Translations under genes and position numbers: made by a program
Assembly (NCBI GenBank): GCA_017590115.1
Contig: JAGGNK010006448.1
Span: 4,509,595 to 4,573,594, forward strand
Source of the DNA: Montifringilla adamsi
Lineage: Eukaryota > Chordata > Aves > Passeriformes > Passeridae
Length of the DNA: 64,000 nucleotides
Direction: 5' to 3'
Part shown: positions 25,654 to 37,154 of the stretch, piece by piece
Numbering within the stretch: the first letter of the stretch is position 1
How the letters are laid out: every line of letters begins with the position of its first letter
The notes under the pieces: generated by a model
Seen by the model: only the letters and a program-made list of their open reading frames with translations
Database searches by the model: none
What the model was told of the DNA's origin: nothing

Positions 25654-28484
25654 GTTGTATTTAACCTCCATGAATTGACTGCTAGCACCTGGCTTCTCTT
25701 CAGTTGTACAATGAGAATGTCAAAACATACATTCTGTACCTTTTTGATGGCACACAGGATATAGCTAGATGCCTGTATATGAGCTTGACACCGCACCTCC
25801 TGTTACAGCCTGTGGAAACCAAATCAACAGAGTTGGTAGCTACATCAAGTTTTAAGAATCTATGCCCACAAACTGGGTCCTCCACAAAATTAGTACTGAT
25901 TTGTTGCATTTAAATTACAGCTTAGGTCACCAATTTGGTGCAATACAACTTATACAGTTTATGTGAGTCACATTTTATACAGAACTGGGAATTTACTGCT
26001 AGTCTAATTCATGTCTTGATAGTCTAATCAAAGAATTTTTATTAGTCTCAATATAATGATACTATTAAATTTAATTCCAAACATTATGGTTCATCCCTAT
26101 AATCATAGGGTGAAAATCAAAATATGTAAACTTTTCAGTAATTGTCCCTTTCTCTGGTATTATGCTCACCCTTCCAGTGTTAGTCTCATGACACAGAGAT
26201 CCTGTCCTAAAGTTGCTGGCTTCTGTCCTGGGGGAGTCTGGGTGTGTCATGGTAAGACGTCCATGGAAGAGATGTGATGTGGAGGGCTTGTTACTTCTCT
26301 TTACCAAAAATATGATGTTGGTATTGATGGTTTTCTCCTCCTCTTGGGTCTTCTTACTGTCATAATTGTGTACTTCCTAACACGATTTGCTTGCTCCTTA
26401 CTCATTGGTTCACTATTCCCTATTACAACAAAATTTACTATGTACAGCATGTTTTAACATATATCAGATACCTGTTTTTCCTCTTTTTGTCACCCCTAAA
26501 CTGTTTACCCATCTGCCAAGGTAGTATTCTTTTGGCAGCCAATAATTGTCTGCTCCCAAGTTGTTTACAACCAGAGGCCTCTGTTATCAACCTGTGTCTC
26601 CACTGTTAAGGCTGTAGTTATCACCCAATTCCTGTACATCTCTACCCTGTGTTTTTATTGTAGCATCATCATAGATCACTAGAGAAAGAAAAATTATGTG
26701 CTGTATTTACTATTTATAAAATATGTATTGTAATATACCTTATACCATTCAACTGTACAAAGCTAAGCAAAGGCTGAAACAAATCAGGTAACTGTCAGCT
26801 GGTTATCAGACAACAGCTGTTACAGCTAAACAAATTAACCTCAACCTTCAGGCAGTTCAAGGCAAGTCCAGATGAATCCTGATATGTCTTAATAATTGAG
26901 TTGTCAACTTAAAACACACAGAGCCTGCGACTTATATTGGTACTGTATGTGCTGGGCTGTAAGGCTGAAAAATCTGGACAGATAGCTCACTCTGAGCAGA
27001 TGCCTCATTTGAGGCACCCAGTCCTGCCTACAGCATCCTGAAAAAGTTTTGAATCCTGGTGACGCATTTCTTGATCATCAAGGAGAGTGAATTATTAACA
27101 TTTACTTTACCTAGTTCTGATACTGCTCAGATAAACTAATGTTTCTAAAAGTCATCCTGAAAGGCACATGCTTGGCAAAACTGTTTTTATATGCAAATAC
27201 CATGGTCTTATCTCAGATGCTTTACCTCAGCAAGAGCTCATACATCAGAACAACTGGTATATTCCACATTTGGAATCAAGTTTTCTATCACTCATAAGTC
27301 TTATGTCCCAATAAACCAAACAAATGCCACATTTCTGCATGACTGGGATGTCTGTCACAGAGTGAAAGTAGTTGAGACCAGCACATCCTGCCAAGTGTGT
27401 GCTGAGTTAAACATTCTGTGTTACTTGTTGATGCCTGAGTTGAAGTCCTGTTCCTGTAGCACTTCCTGAGTTCTAACTACAGCTGCTACATGTGGAATCA
27501 CTTTTACTGAGATTCTGGCACAATTCCAGTTGGAAATACCAGAAAAAGATGCTGTAAAACACTATGGGTCCCATTCAGCTCACAAGTCCTGACTTTGTTT
27601 CAATTGAAACATGGTATGTTAAAGGCTAGGGAAATTGGTATAATGCATGCCTGAGTATGTCCCTCAGATGGAGTTGGGATATGGTAAAGGGAAACTGACC
27701 TAGGAAAGCAGTCTTAGATCTCTAAGTATTGGGAGCAAAGGACTATTTCTTAGTTCTAGTCAAACTCTCAAAGTATCAGCCAGCATCTTAGACAATATGG
27801 TTTCTCCCATTTGTTGGTTTCCAAAGGTTTTTGCAAATTATTTTTCTCCTTTTTCTCATTCTCTGGTGCTTACTTTTCTTTATGAGACTCAATATTGCCT
27901 GCAAATTTTACAGAGGTTTCCATTTTCAGTTCCCACCATCTTAATAGCAATATTGTCAGCACATGACCCAGCACTTCTGGAAGATCTCACTGAAGAGCTT
28001 TCCAAATTACATGGAAATAAGCTCACTTAATTGTTACTCAGTGTACTTATAGACTTATGGCTGGAACATGCTATGGTCCTGATCTCCAGTCACTCATTCT
28101 CTTTTTTGAGATATGCACCTGGTTTTTAGTCTGTTTTTTTTTAATTTCTGCTTTGGTCACATTACAGAACTAGCATGGTGGTTGACGCCCACGAGGTTCT
28201 CATCTCCAAGAGAATATGGCTGGCACGTGAACACATTTCCAGAAGCACAGGAGACTTATCTGCTATTCAAATTCTTGAATATCCTTTCCCTCTTTCATCT
28301 TTCCTCCCTTATTTTGTGATGAGAAAAATTAGCTCCTAAACGTCCTTTCCCTCAACTTTCCAGGTAGAAAGGGCTAATCAAATGAGATATACAAATACAA
28401 TAAAATAACACACAATAAAATAAAATTGCTCCAACATTGATATAAAGTACCTTCTGCTATTTTTTTGAAAAACATACCCTTATT

Positions 28485-28964
28485 AAAGATACATTCTGCA
28501 TACCCTGTGGGTTACCTGTAATTTCCCTCATCTCATGCATTTCTTTTTTATATCTGTATTATTTTAGGAGCTCCTTGCTCATCCATGGTGGATTCCTGCT
28601 GCCTTTGTTTGATCTCCTACTTTTTGGGATGGAACTTTCTTAAGCTTGAAGGAGGTTATATTAAACCAGCTCTCCTGGAACCTTCTTCTATCTAAGGTCA
28701 AGGGTCATATCCTATGTTCTTGGGTTATTCCAAGAAGTCCTCTGAAGAAGTTGGAGTCTGAGCTCCCACACCAGGCTTGTGGTCCTGACTTTCACCCTTC
28801 TTCCTCCTCTCTGGGTATTCTTCCCCCTGTATCCTTCTGGATCCTGTTACGCCAGTGGTGATATGCCACTGCAGGCAAGGATGCTCCAACTTTCATATCC
28901 CTGACCAATTATTCCTTGTTTTTAACTATGAAGTCCAGAAAAGCACCTTTCATTGCTGGCTCCT
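28485..28964 (-). mobile_element. CR1 LINE ORF2 endonuclease/linker fragment, inverted
   Basis: Read on the minus strand, this piece matches the CR1 ORF2 segment between the endonuclease domain and the RT, the same segment that starts the copy at 6060. On the + strand it shows the complement of the linker block at GGAGCTCCTTGCTCATCC and of the endonuclease end at GAAGTCCAGAAAAGCACC. It is heavily mutated, with stops in every frame. It is the only CR1 fragment in the window that I could read on the minus strand. It joins the + strand fragment at about 28965 without spacer. Confidence 0.75.
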
Positions 28965-29112
28965 TGAGGAGGTTGAGAGAGTTGGGCATGGAGAAGAAAG
29001 GCTGAGGGGAATCCCACCAATGTGTATAAATACCGGCAGGGAGGGAATGAAGAAAAGGTGGCCACACATTTTTCAGTGGTGCTCAGTGACAACACCAGGA
29101 GTATGTATCTTA
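28965..29112 (+). mobile_element. CR1 LINE thumb-region fragment, joined to the inverted piece
   Basis: The sequence reads GAGGTTGAGAGAGTTGGGCA, GGAGAAGAAAGGCTGAGGGG, CCAATGTGTATAAATACCGG and CAGTGGTGCTCAGTGACAAC, which is the CR1 region after the RT core (compare GATCCCATCAATGTATATAA in the copy at 33812). Similarity stops abruptly near 29112, before the 3' UTR, next to a 16-bp palindrome at 29115-29130. Confidence 0.78.
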
Positions 29113-32100
29113 GAATGCTATTAATAGCATCATCAAAGTGCCTTTTTTCCTCCACTCACTATAAGAATACCCAGATATCTGGATCCAATGCAGACATCTA
29201 TGACGGAAACATTTAAATTTAGGTGAGCTAACTGCTCTGTAATAGAATAAATTGGGGCAACACAGCTGACAAATATTTCAAGATAAGTGTTCCTCCTTTC
29301 AATTAGCATGTGCAGGATCAGACCCTTACTGAGCTGCTTGGTTTAGAGCCTTTCTGCATATTACCAGCAGCAAAATTTAAGACTTTCAAGCATAGCACTG
29401 CTTTCTCTGTCTCCAAACTGACAGGAATGCTGAAATATCATGCCTGAAGCTACCTACACATACCACACAATGGAACAAAAGTTAGCATCAGTGGAAATCT
29501 CCACTGAAGATTATTTCTCAATATTTATTTTTCCTTTCTACCACTGCAACCCTGGGTCAAATCAGATGTTGATGGACACTTTCACTCAGATTCACTGAAG
29601 GAGGCATTTTTTCCAGAGAGCTACATACTTCTCAAAACAAGAGTATGCAAAAGACCTGAGCAACTTTTAAGTGTTTGCATATTACTACTTCCTGAGTAGT
29701 GACTGAATGAAATGTAGGCAACTGTATCTGAAATAGCAGAGTCCATTCTGACAATGGGACACAATGTTGTTTGACTGTTAGCATGCTGGAGCAGTGAAAA
29801 AGAACACTTTTCTCCACGTTGAAGAAAGTATCTGTTGAGGTAAGTGGTCATATTCACATGCTACCTAAGCTTATGTGGTTAGCTAATAGATAAAATCTAT
29901 GTACATCAGAAATCCTCTGAAAGTCATTTGAAGAGTCATTTGAACCAAGAAACAGAATGCTTACTCAATAGGAAACTCGAGGCATGGGGCCTTAGCCAGA
30001 ATTTAGGCTGAGTTAGCACAAGCTGGCTAGGTCTGGTTGATGATCTGGTGGTTAACAACATTTCTGTTACATTTTGCTCTATTTCTGTTTGTATTCTGCC
30101 TTATGTTCAAAGGAGACTTAAGCTGGCATTACAAGGAGCCACTTTAACAGCTCAACAGCTCTGAAACCACTGTGTGGTTTTTAATGCAGTTGCATTACAA
30201 ACACAGAATAAAAGGGGGGAGTTCATAATAAAAGAGGTTTATAATTTATGCGGAGCTATATTTTATGCAGAAGAGAATCAATTTGGGCACAAAGCCTGCT
30301 CAAGAGCTGTATCTATGGGGAACATATACAATGATGAACAGACTGAAAGTTATTTAGAAAAAACCATTAATGGTACTGTGCAGGGCAGTGTCACAGCACA
30401 TCTGATTTGAATGATCAGCATAATTTGGATAACTGAAGAGATCATTTTCATCTTATAGCTCTTTCAAATAGATCTTTATATTGTGCTATAAGTGTTAGGA
30501 GAAATGCCAACACTTCAGACTTACTGATCTAGCAGTAAATTATTGTGAATATATATCAAGCTTCCTTCTGTTCCTTTAGGACAGAGACTATGCTTTGCAG
30601 TTAGCACTTACAGCAACATTGGCACTACAAGAGCATGGAGTTACTTGTGTATCTATTGCTTAGTCTTTCCTTTTCTAGTTGCATAAGAAAATTATTTTCA
30701 GGTAACATCAAGGTCTTAACTGATTAGATTTTGTTTTGCATACAGCCAATTTAATATCAAAGTAGCTTTCAGATAACTGGATTAACAAATATTTGTATAA
30801 AATTTTTCCTAAGGAATACATGCAAAAACTGTTTTCTACTTAATCATGCCTTATTGCTATTACAAAAATGACAAGTATTGCCAAGATCAGAATAGAAATA
30901 TCTTGTCCAAATAAGACTTCATAACAGCATTGGATTTCTTCTTGTAGCATGCATCTGTAGTGACTTCTCATGCACTAAGCCTACAGACGTCTGTATTTTC
31001 TATCATTTCCTCTATTTTTTCCCCAACAGATTCAAGGGTTTGGGGATTGCTTTGTTGTTCATTGTTTTCCAGCTGGAGGTATTTTCTCACATATTTCCCA
31101 CATTCCTTCACAGTTTGGTGTATGTTTACATTCTTTATTCTGTATTTAAAATTTACTGTCATTGGTTTTATCGACTCTGACTGACTTCTGCACATTCCGT
31201 TCAACCTCACTTGTTAAATGAAAACTTCAAAGCTATAGGGTGATTTTTTTTGTTTGTTAAACATTGTGTATTTACATAATAGCACATGTTAGCGACTGTC
31301 AACGTCAGGTTTTTAACATCAGATCTGTAGCTGAAAGCACACTGAAAAGTTAGGCCATACCAATTTTAGAAAATTCTAGTTACTTCTCAGCTTTTGACAT
31401 TTGTGGTGTGTTTAGGTAGTGTCCACCATCAGCGTTTATCACACACAAATATTTCAATTATTATATTTTATTACAAGGGATTTTAAAATTTTTAAAGAAA
31501 GAATCTAGTTTTAAAGTGAACAACTTCGAACTGGCACACACTTGTGTCTATTCCTGTGATTCTCCTGCTTCAAACTGACTTCTCTCATGTACATGTGCCT
31601 CTCCAAAAAGGTGGGACTTGGCAGGTTCTTTTTTCTCATCGTTAGACCCTCCTCTGTCACCTGTGTGAAACACCAGCAGCCTTTGCATTCATTCTTCATT
31701 CTCAATGCGTCACATTACATGGAAATATGACTTTTAAGAAGAATCTACTCTGAGACAAGCACACATTGCCTCAGCCTTTATTTATGGATTCTGCACCATT
31801 TCTTCTAGACTCACAGCTTTCACTGCACAGAACTGGCTAAGGAACCATCTTGCAGTGGCAGCTCATTATGCTTTTTTTTTCTCCTCGCAAAACCATTGAG
31901 CTGTACTGAAGAAGCTGTACTGCTGCTAATGTGAGCATTGGCTCCCTGAACTTGTCTGAAGCCTTATTAAAAGATGGTGTTCCTTCACTTCTGTGGTGTC
32001 CTGCTTTAACTGTGCTTGAAGTCAGCAAAGGCAATTAATGTAGCCTGTAAGGGAGACAGCAGAGATGTAGGAATCTAACCATGCTACCAGCTTAGACAAA

Positions 32101-33811
32101 GTACGGGTGTGCAATGCACAGCTGTGTGGAGCTTGTCAGAATACAGCTGAGCTAGTTCAGAACTGTCCCTGGGACTTAGCAGAAAATAGCTGCAGCAGTA
32201 AAGAGATCCATGCAGGCTGCAAAATCTGTCCTAGACCAAGGCAAATATTTGAAATATTTCCCAGCCTCTGTGTTGCAGTAATGACTTTTAAACCTGGTTG
32301 AGACACATCTGCATGGTATTTGGCATATCCAAAGGCCAGGTTTTCAGGACTGTACACATGTATATACACACTGAACACAGATTATGACAAGGTAATTGAA
32401 AATCTACATTTGGCTACAAAATCTTAAAGTAGCCCATTGTTCCTGCTAATGACGGCTCTGGCATTGCCTATGTTGTCTAAAAAAAGGGAGAAGAACACAT
32501 GAAGAAAACCAAGCCAAAGTCCTGCTGTTTCTTTCTAAGAAATTCAGTCCCAGTGGTTTGTTTAAGCCAACTTCCTGCTTAAAGTAACTACCTAAGCCCA
32601 TACAGAGATCGCAAATTTTGTGCAGTTTACATAACCAGGAACATAGAACTAAAACCAAACAGCTTACAAAAGGAGTTTGAAAATACAGAGGAAAATAAAT
32701 ACAGCCAATAAATTCACAGCCTGCTTTAGGATCAGTCCATGAGTAAATTAAGTACATTAATTTCATTAGATTTGTATTTGGGAAAAAAAACCTATTTATT
32801 TCTCACTGACATTATATGTATAACATATTAGACATTTAAAAACACATGTTAAAGGTGTAAAACAAATCTATAAAACCTGAAATTTTACTTTGTTTCCCAG
32901 GTTTTGAAAAGGTATGTACAGCTTTTATTTTTAAGTTTTTAAATTATTTATACAGTACAGCAAGTAAACTACTACAGTAACTTCTACATTTACTTAAAAT
33001 AGTACAAAATTATGTACTATAAATGTAATATAAATATTTGTATTTTAACCAATATAAGTATTTGGTTTATATATCTTTATTAAGATAAAATTCACTTAGT
33101 TCTGAAATCTACCTCCTCTGTAAGTTCCACAAGAAACCTTAAAAATTTGAATGAAGAAATGAAGACAAATGCTAAAGAAGAAACTGGTGAAGAAACATAA
33201 AGATAAATACTGTGCTTTTTTATTTGCTGGCCATTGATTGAATAATGAACGAAAAACAAGATTAAAATTTCTAACAGTCCTTGCCTTTGTGCAATTAAGT
33301 TCAGACTTGTCTGAATTCAGATGCCATCCTTCAAGACAACTTTTCACAGAACTGGGCTTGCAAGAGCTGTTGTTGCCAAGAAGAATCTTTTCTTGGCTCA
33401 TTTGCATGGTGGAACAAAGTTTAAACTGTTGTAAGTTTGCTGACTAACAGCAATTAAGTTTCTTTTTTCCTTAAAAAAAATGTCTGAAGCAATACTTTCT
33501 TTTAAATGTAAATTTTAAACTATTTTGATTACATGCTATTTAGAGCACTATTTCTGTTTCTTTAAATACAGTTCTTTGACAGAAAAATATTCTTCAGGAT
33601 CCAAAATACAGTCCTGACCATTACAGTCATTTCAGGCCTGTTAAGATTTAAGAAGGTCAAAATAAAAACATAAATCTTAAAACTAGCATTCAAGGGTTTT
33701 AGTCAATAGGACAGTCCCCACAATTTGTTCATCTAAGTAATAAAGTCCTCGCACTTCTGAAAGACGCATTTCCTACTTTCAATATAAAATCTGTACAAGA
33801 GAGTACAGAAG
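29113..33811. other. Intergenic, no established gene
   Basis: AT-rich and mostly unique. The only coding-like or transcript-like signal is on the minus strand near 32924-33137 (a strong 3' splice-site-like tract, a short frame and AATAAA), treated as a candidate in the findings. Confidence 0.65.
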
Positions 33812-34265
33812 AAATATGGACTCATGGGAGAGAGTCCAGCAAAGAGCCACCAGGGTGATGAAGGGACTGGAGCATCTTTCCTGTGAAGCAAGTCTTCAGG
33901 ACCTGGGGCCCTTCAGCCTGGAGAAGAAATGCCTCACGGGGGATCCCATCAATGTATATAAATACCTGAAGGGAAGGTGCTTAGCAGATGGAGCCAGGCT
34001 CTTCTCAGCAGTGCCCAGTGTCAAAACCAGGACCCTGGGCCCACACAGAAACACTGGAGGCTCCCTCTGAACATCACGAATTTTTTTTACTGTTAGTGTG
34101 ATCGAGCACTGACTAAAGTTGCCCTGAGGACTTATGGAGACTCAGTTCTCAGAGATATTCAAAAACCCAAAAAGTCCTGGGCAGCCTACTCCAGGTATCC
34201 CAACTTGAGCAGATGGCCTCAGAGGTCCCTTCCAACCCCAACCGTTCTGTGGTTCTGTGATTTTA
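33812..34265 (+). mobile_element. CR1 LINE 3' end, nearly complete tail
   Basis: This 3'-terminal copy has GAGAGAGTCCAGCAAAGAGC, AAGGGACTGGAGCATCTTTC, GGCCCTTCAGCCTGGAGAAG and CCCATCAATGTATATAAATA, and it ends CAGAGGTCCCTTCCAACCCC with a TTCTGTGGTTCTGTG tail. A short frame (33816-34070) is a remnant of the RT C-terminus and not a gene. The copy is 2.2 kb upstream of the NDFIP2 CpG island and in the same orientation. Confidence 0.9.
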
Positions 34266-36199
34266 ATGAACCTTAGTGCTTACCAATTTCTTTGCATTAT
34301 AGATTAATAATATGCCATGGTCAAAACCTCTGGAATCAGACAGTTAAATTAAAATATACTGATAACACTATTTTGAAAATACACAAATCTGAAAGAAATG
34401 CATGAACTTTTTTTTATATTTTGATGTTCCAGAAAGAATAAGAACCAAAAGAAGGCATATTTATAGCCTAAATTAGTCACATGGCCTGCTTTATTATAAG
34501 TCCCATAACTACACTTATATTCCCAAAGTAAGACAAGTTTGGTCTCTGTAGTATATAAGCTAGACCATCCATCCAAAATTTGTCCCTACATATGAAACTC
34601 CCTCTCCACACACAACTGTACTATCTCTACTGAATCTCCTCCTACCTCTACCGACTCTTTACCCAAGCGCTATGGAATATTTTCTAATTTTCCTATTAAA
34701 TACACTTTGGTTCTCGCCTATTGTCCTTTCTTCTCTTAAAAGACATGAATTGCATGAGTTCAAAACTGAAGGTCACATTTTAATAAATGCTTACTCAATT
34801 GTATTCCAGTTTTTGCAGTGTCAAATTCCATTTGCCAGCTCTTAACTAGTTGGGAGTTTCTAGGACAGTGTATGGCAGAGCTGAGACGCAACACTTATAA
34901 AGCCATGGAGATCAGGTGACAACTTCCTGAGCTGAGATGTCACATGCCGCACTTCAGAAAAAGTTTACTTTGGAGATAATTGTCGCTAACGATAAAGAGG
35001 ATGTTAAACTAATTACACAAATGGTCCAATTTTCATGTCCCGTGAAATTTGGAAATATAATTAAGAGGTGTTTTGTGACTGAAACTTACTGCAATACTCT
35101 GTATGAACTTTCTTAAACTCAAGATGACCTTTTGCTAATAACTGTTCCTTTAAGGACAGAATAATTAGACATTTATGTATAATGAAGGAATAGGAGAAAA
35201 TCCTGTTAGGAAAATAATATTAATTCATTTCTAACCTATATAAACCTGTCCATTTCTAACCAGCTTTGTTTCCTAACTGCTGGTGCTTTTGATGTGCAAC
35301 AGAGAAATAAAACAAATGCAACCAGCAGAATAGGCCTGAACTTTCCAAACGTGTTTTTCTTTTCATTTGGATAGCTTTAGTAACTGCTGCATTAGCCAGG
35401 TACGGGCTGCAAGGAAGCGTGAGACACACACAGCGTCTCACGCTTCCACCTCCTCCTCCCTTATAATCCTGCTTATCTTCACTCCCACCCCCATCTAGAA
35501 ACCTCACTCCAATAATGGAGCTGGCTCCCCACTTCCCTGCCCTCCCACGCGCCCGTGCTGGCGCTTCACCCCGCTGCCGCAGGCCCTCACCCGGCTCACC
35601 AGCGCTGACTGCGCGCAGAAACACCGAGCTGCTGCTCAGGTCAGCCAGCAGCTGCGGAAAGGTGATGACCTGAGCTGCAGGATAAAGTTCTGCGTGCCGG
35701 CCGTCAGTGACAGCGAGAAGCCAGTCTTGCGAGAGCATTTGCCTTGCAGATCAGCTACAGAGCAGCACACCGAACGCTCCTCTCCACTGCAGCCGAGTGA
35801 TGAATCTACGGCTATTTGAAGTAGTTGCGTGCCACAGCCACATATCTGGCAGCTCGGGAACCTAGAAATGAGTCAGCCTCATCCCATACACCTTTATGGG
35901 TGCAGGCGTTTGTAACTGGTTTTACTCCAGGAGGTCATAAACATCTGAATATTTTGTTTTAAGAGGAAGAGAGAAGAGGAAAATCACATTTCCTTGCCAC
36001 AGAACGGTGCTTTGCCTTCACAAGAACAGCAGGCAAACGGGCTCAGGATTCTTAATCACTTTAGGTAGATGCCTATTCAAAATCGCTCTCCGGGTCCCCC
36101 GTATGTCTTCTGTGCCATACTGTACTTTTTCTTGTCCCATGGTGATCAACAGCGATAAACATCCAGGCAAGGCCTGGGCTTGGGACGTAACAGTCTCAC
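34266..36199. other. NDFIP2 upstream region
   Basis: AT-rich until about 35400, then a GC-rich stretch (to about 35760) with the 13-bp hairpin and a minus-strand open frame at 35256-35738. This is the likely distal promoter of NDFIP2 and could also serve a divergent transcript. No TATA box stands out. Confidence 0.5.
35413..35447 (+). repeat. 13-bp perfect hairpin upstream of NDFIP2
   Basis: GGAAGCGTGAGAC (35413-35425) is followed by a 9-base loop and its exact complement GTCTCACGCTTCC (35435-35447). It lies about 1 kb upstream of the NDFIP2 ATG. Confidence 0.97.
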
Positions 36200-36340
36200 A
36201 GAGCACTGCTGTCGAGCGAAGAGCGGCGAAAGAAGACCCGCTCTGGGCAGCCGCGGCAGGAGCGCCCCGAGCGGAGCGCGGCCGGGGCAGCGGCCGGGGC
36301 GAGGCGCACCAGCCCGGCCCCGGGCAGAGCGAGCGCGGCT

Positions 36341-36353
36341 NNNNNNNNNNNNN
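36341..36353. other. Assembly gap of 13 N
   Basis: Thirteen undetermined bases interrupt GC-rich sequence about 130 bases upstream of the conserved NDFIP2 Met. The true length may differ from 13, so reading frames that cross this point are unreliable. GC-rich bird promoters are often poorly sequenced. Confidence 0.99.
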
Positions 36354-36480
36354 GGCGGCGGCGGCGCCGGGCGAACGGGCGGGGGAAGGAAGGAAGGAAG
36401 AAGGGAAGGACGGACCGAGCGACGCGGCGCCAGGTCGGAGGAGCTGCGGCCGCGCCCGTGCGTGTCGGCGGGCGGCCAGG

Positions 36481-36516
36481 ATGGATCACCACCAGCCCGT
36501 CAGCCGCTACCAAGTG
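36481..36516 (+). CDS. NDFIP2: NDFIP2 coding exon 1 (from the conserved internal Met)
   Basis: This short exon reads MDHHQPVSRYQV and ends at a consensus donor (GTG|GTGAGT, intron from 36517) in phase 0. Human NDFIP2, as I recall it, has MDHHQP followed a few residues later by RYQV at the same place. The ATG has a strong Kozak context (A at -3, G at +4). NDFIP2 is a membrane adaptor of endosomes, Golgi and multivesicular bodies that recruits and activates NEDD4-family HECT E3 ligases. In mammals the long form begins well upstream of this Met. Here the same frame is open upstream to the N-gap at 36341-36353 but shows no Met and no residues I recognise as the mammalian extension, so I start at this ATG. 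A longer N-terminus remains possible. The exon sits in a CpG island; the 5' UTR boundary cannot be placed from sequence alone. Confidence 0.85.
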
Positions 36517-37136
36517 GTGAGTGCGGCGTCCCCGGCGAGGCCCGCTCGCCTCCCCCCGCCCCTCGGGCCGGCGCGGCGGGGCACGGTGCGACCGGGGCGC
36601 CCTTCTCCCGGCCCCGCTTCTCGGCTCCTACGCGCGGGGGTCTGGCAAGGACCAGGACCGGGACCGGGGCCAAGCGTGGCCCGTCCCACGGAAGGGCTCT
36701 GACAGCCGGGCCTTGCTCAGGCGGCGGGGTCTGCCTCCCTCGCGCCCCCGGCAGCCCCGGCCTCGGAGGAGGCGGCTGCCCGGCCTGCTCGAGAAGCCGC
36801 CTTTACCCGCCTCCCTCTCACCTCCCGCCGGCTCCCGGTCCTGGCCCGGGCTCGGCGGCTTTTCCCGGGCGCCTCCCCCTGCCGGGAGCTGGTGGTGGCT
36901 CCCGGGAGAGCGCGGCCGAGGAGGAGAGCGGGGCCCTCCGCGCCAGTGCGGAGCAGCCGGGGGAGGAAGGGGCAGGGGTCCTTGTCTTTGCTAAGTACGT
37001 GCTGCGGAGCGAACCGCTGAAACCTTGTGATTTCTAAAAGCCCGTAGCTGTCTGGCACAGGGATAGAGTGCAAGGCCTGTGTGAAGATTGGAGCGAGGGA
37101 GGGAAGTGTGAAATGCAGGGAGGAGACTGACCTTCA

Positions 37137-37154
37137 GTGTGTGTGTGTGTGTGT
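37137..37154 (+). repeat. (GT)9 microsatellite
   Basis: Nine GT units at the start of NDFIP2 intron 1, just past the CpG island. Confidence 0.95.

Larger units (their letters stand above)
20600..28484. other. Intergenic, no gene recognised
   Basis: AT-rich sequence with an A29 tract, an 18-bp duplication and one small CR1 tail at 25525-25653. No coding signal. Confidence 0.75.
36200..37020 (+). promoter_or_regulatory. NDFIP2: CpG island over the NDFIP2 first exon
   Basis: Base composition changes abruptly from AT-rich to very GC-rich with dense CpG, starting near 36200 and fading by about 37030. A smaller GC-rich block lies upstream near 35540-35760. The island surrounds the NDFIP2 start codon at 36481 and its donor, as expected for a broadly expressed vertebrate gene with a TATA-less CpG promoter. 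I see no convincing TATA box. It includes a GGAA-repeat stretch (about 36385-36401) and a GGACC-type repeat near 36650-36670. The transcription start cannot be placed from sequence. Confidence 0.85.

Noticed and set aside
33138..33407. Upstream part of the minus-strand 103-residue frame ending RGGRFQN
   Set aside because: The hydrophobic Phe-rich portion is the translation of a pyrimidine tract that looks like an intron end. Only the part after 33138 is kept as a candidate.
36517..36702. Continuation of the NDFIP2 exon 1 frame past RYQV
   Set aside because: A consensus GTGAGT donor follows RYQV, and the next conserved residues are found in frame and in phase at 54608. The downstream part is intron.
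36180..37037. 285-residue + strand open frame through the CpG island
   Set aside because: It crosses the N-gap, is in a different frame from the conserved NDFIP2 Met, and consists of Gly, Pro, Arg and Ala expected from GC-rich DNA.
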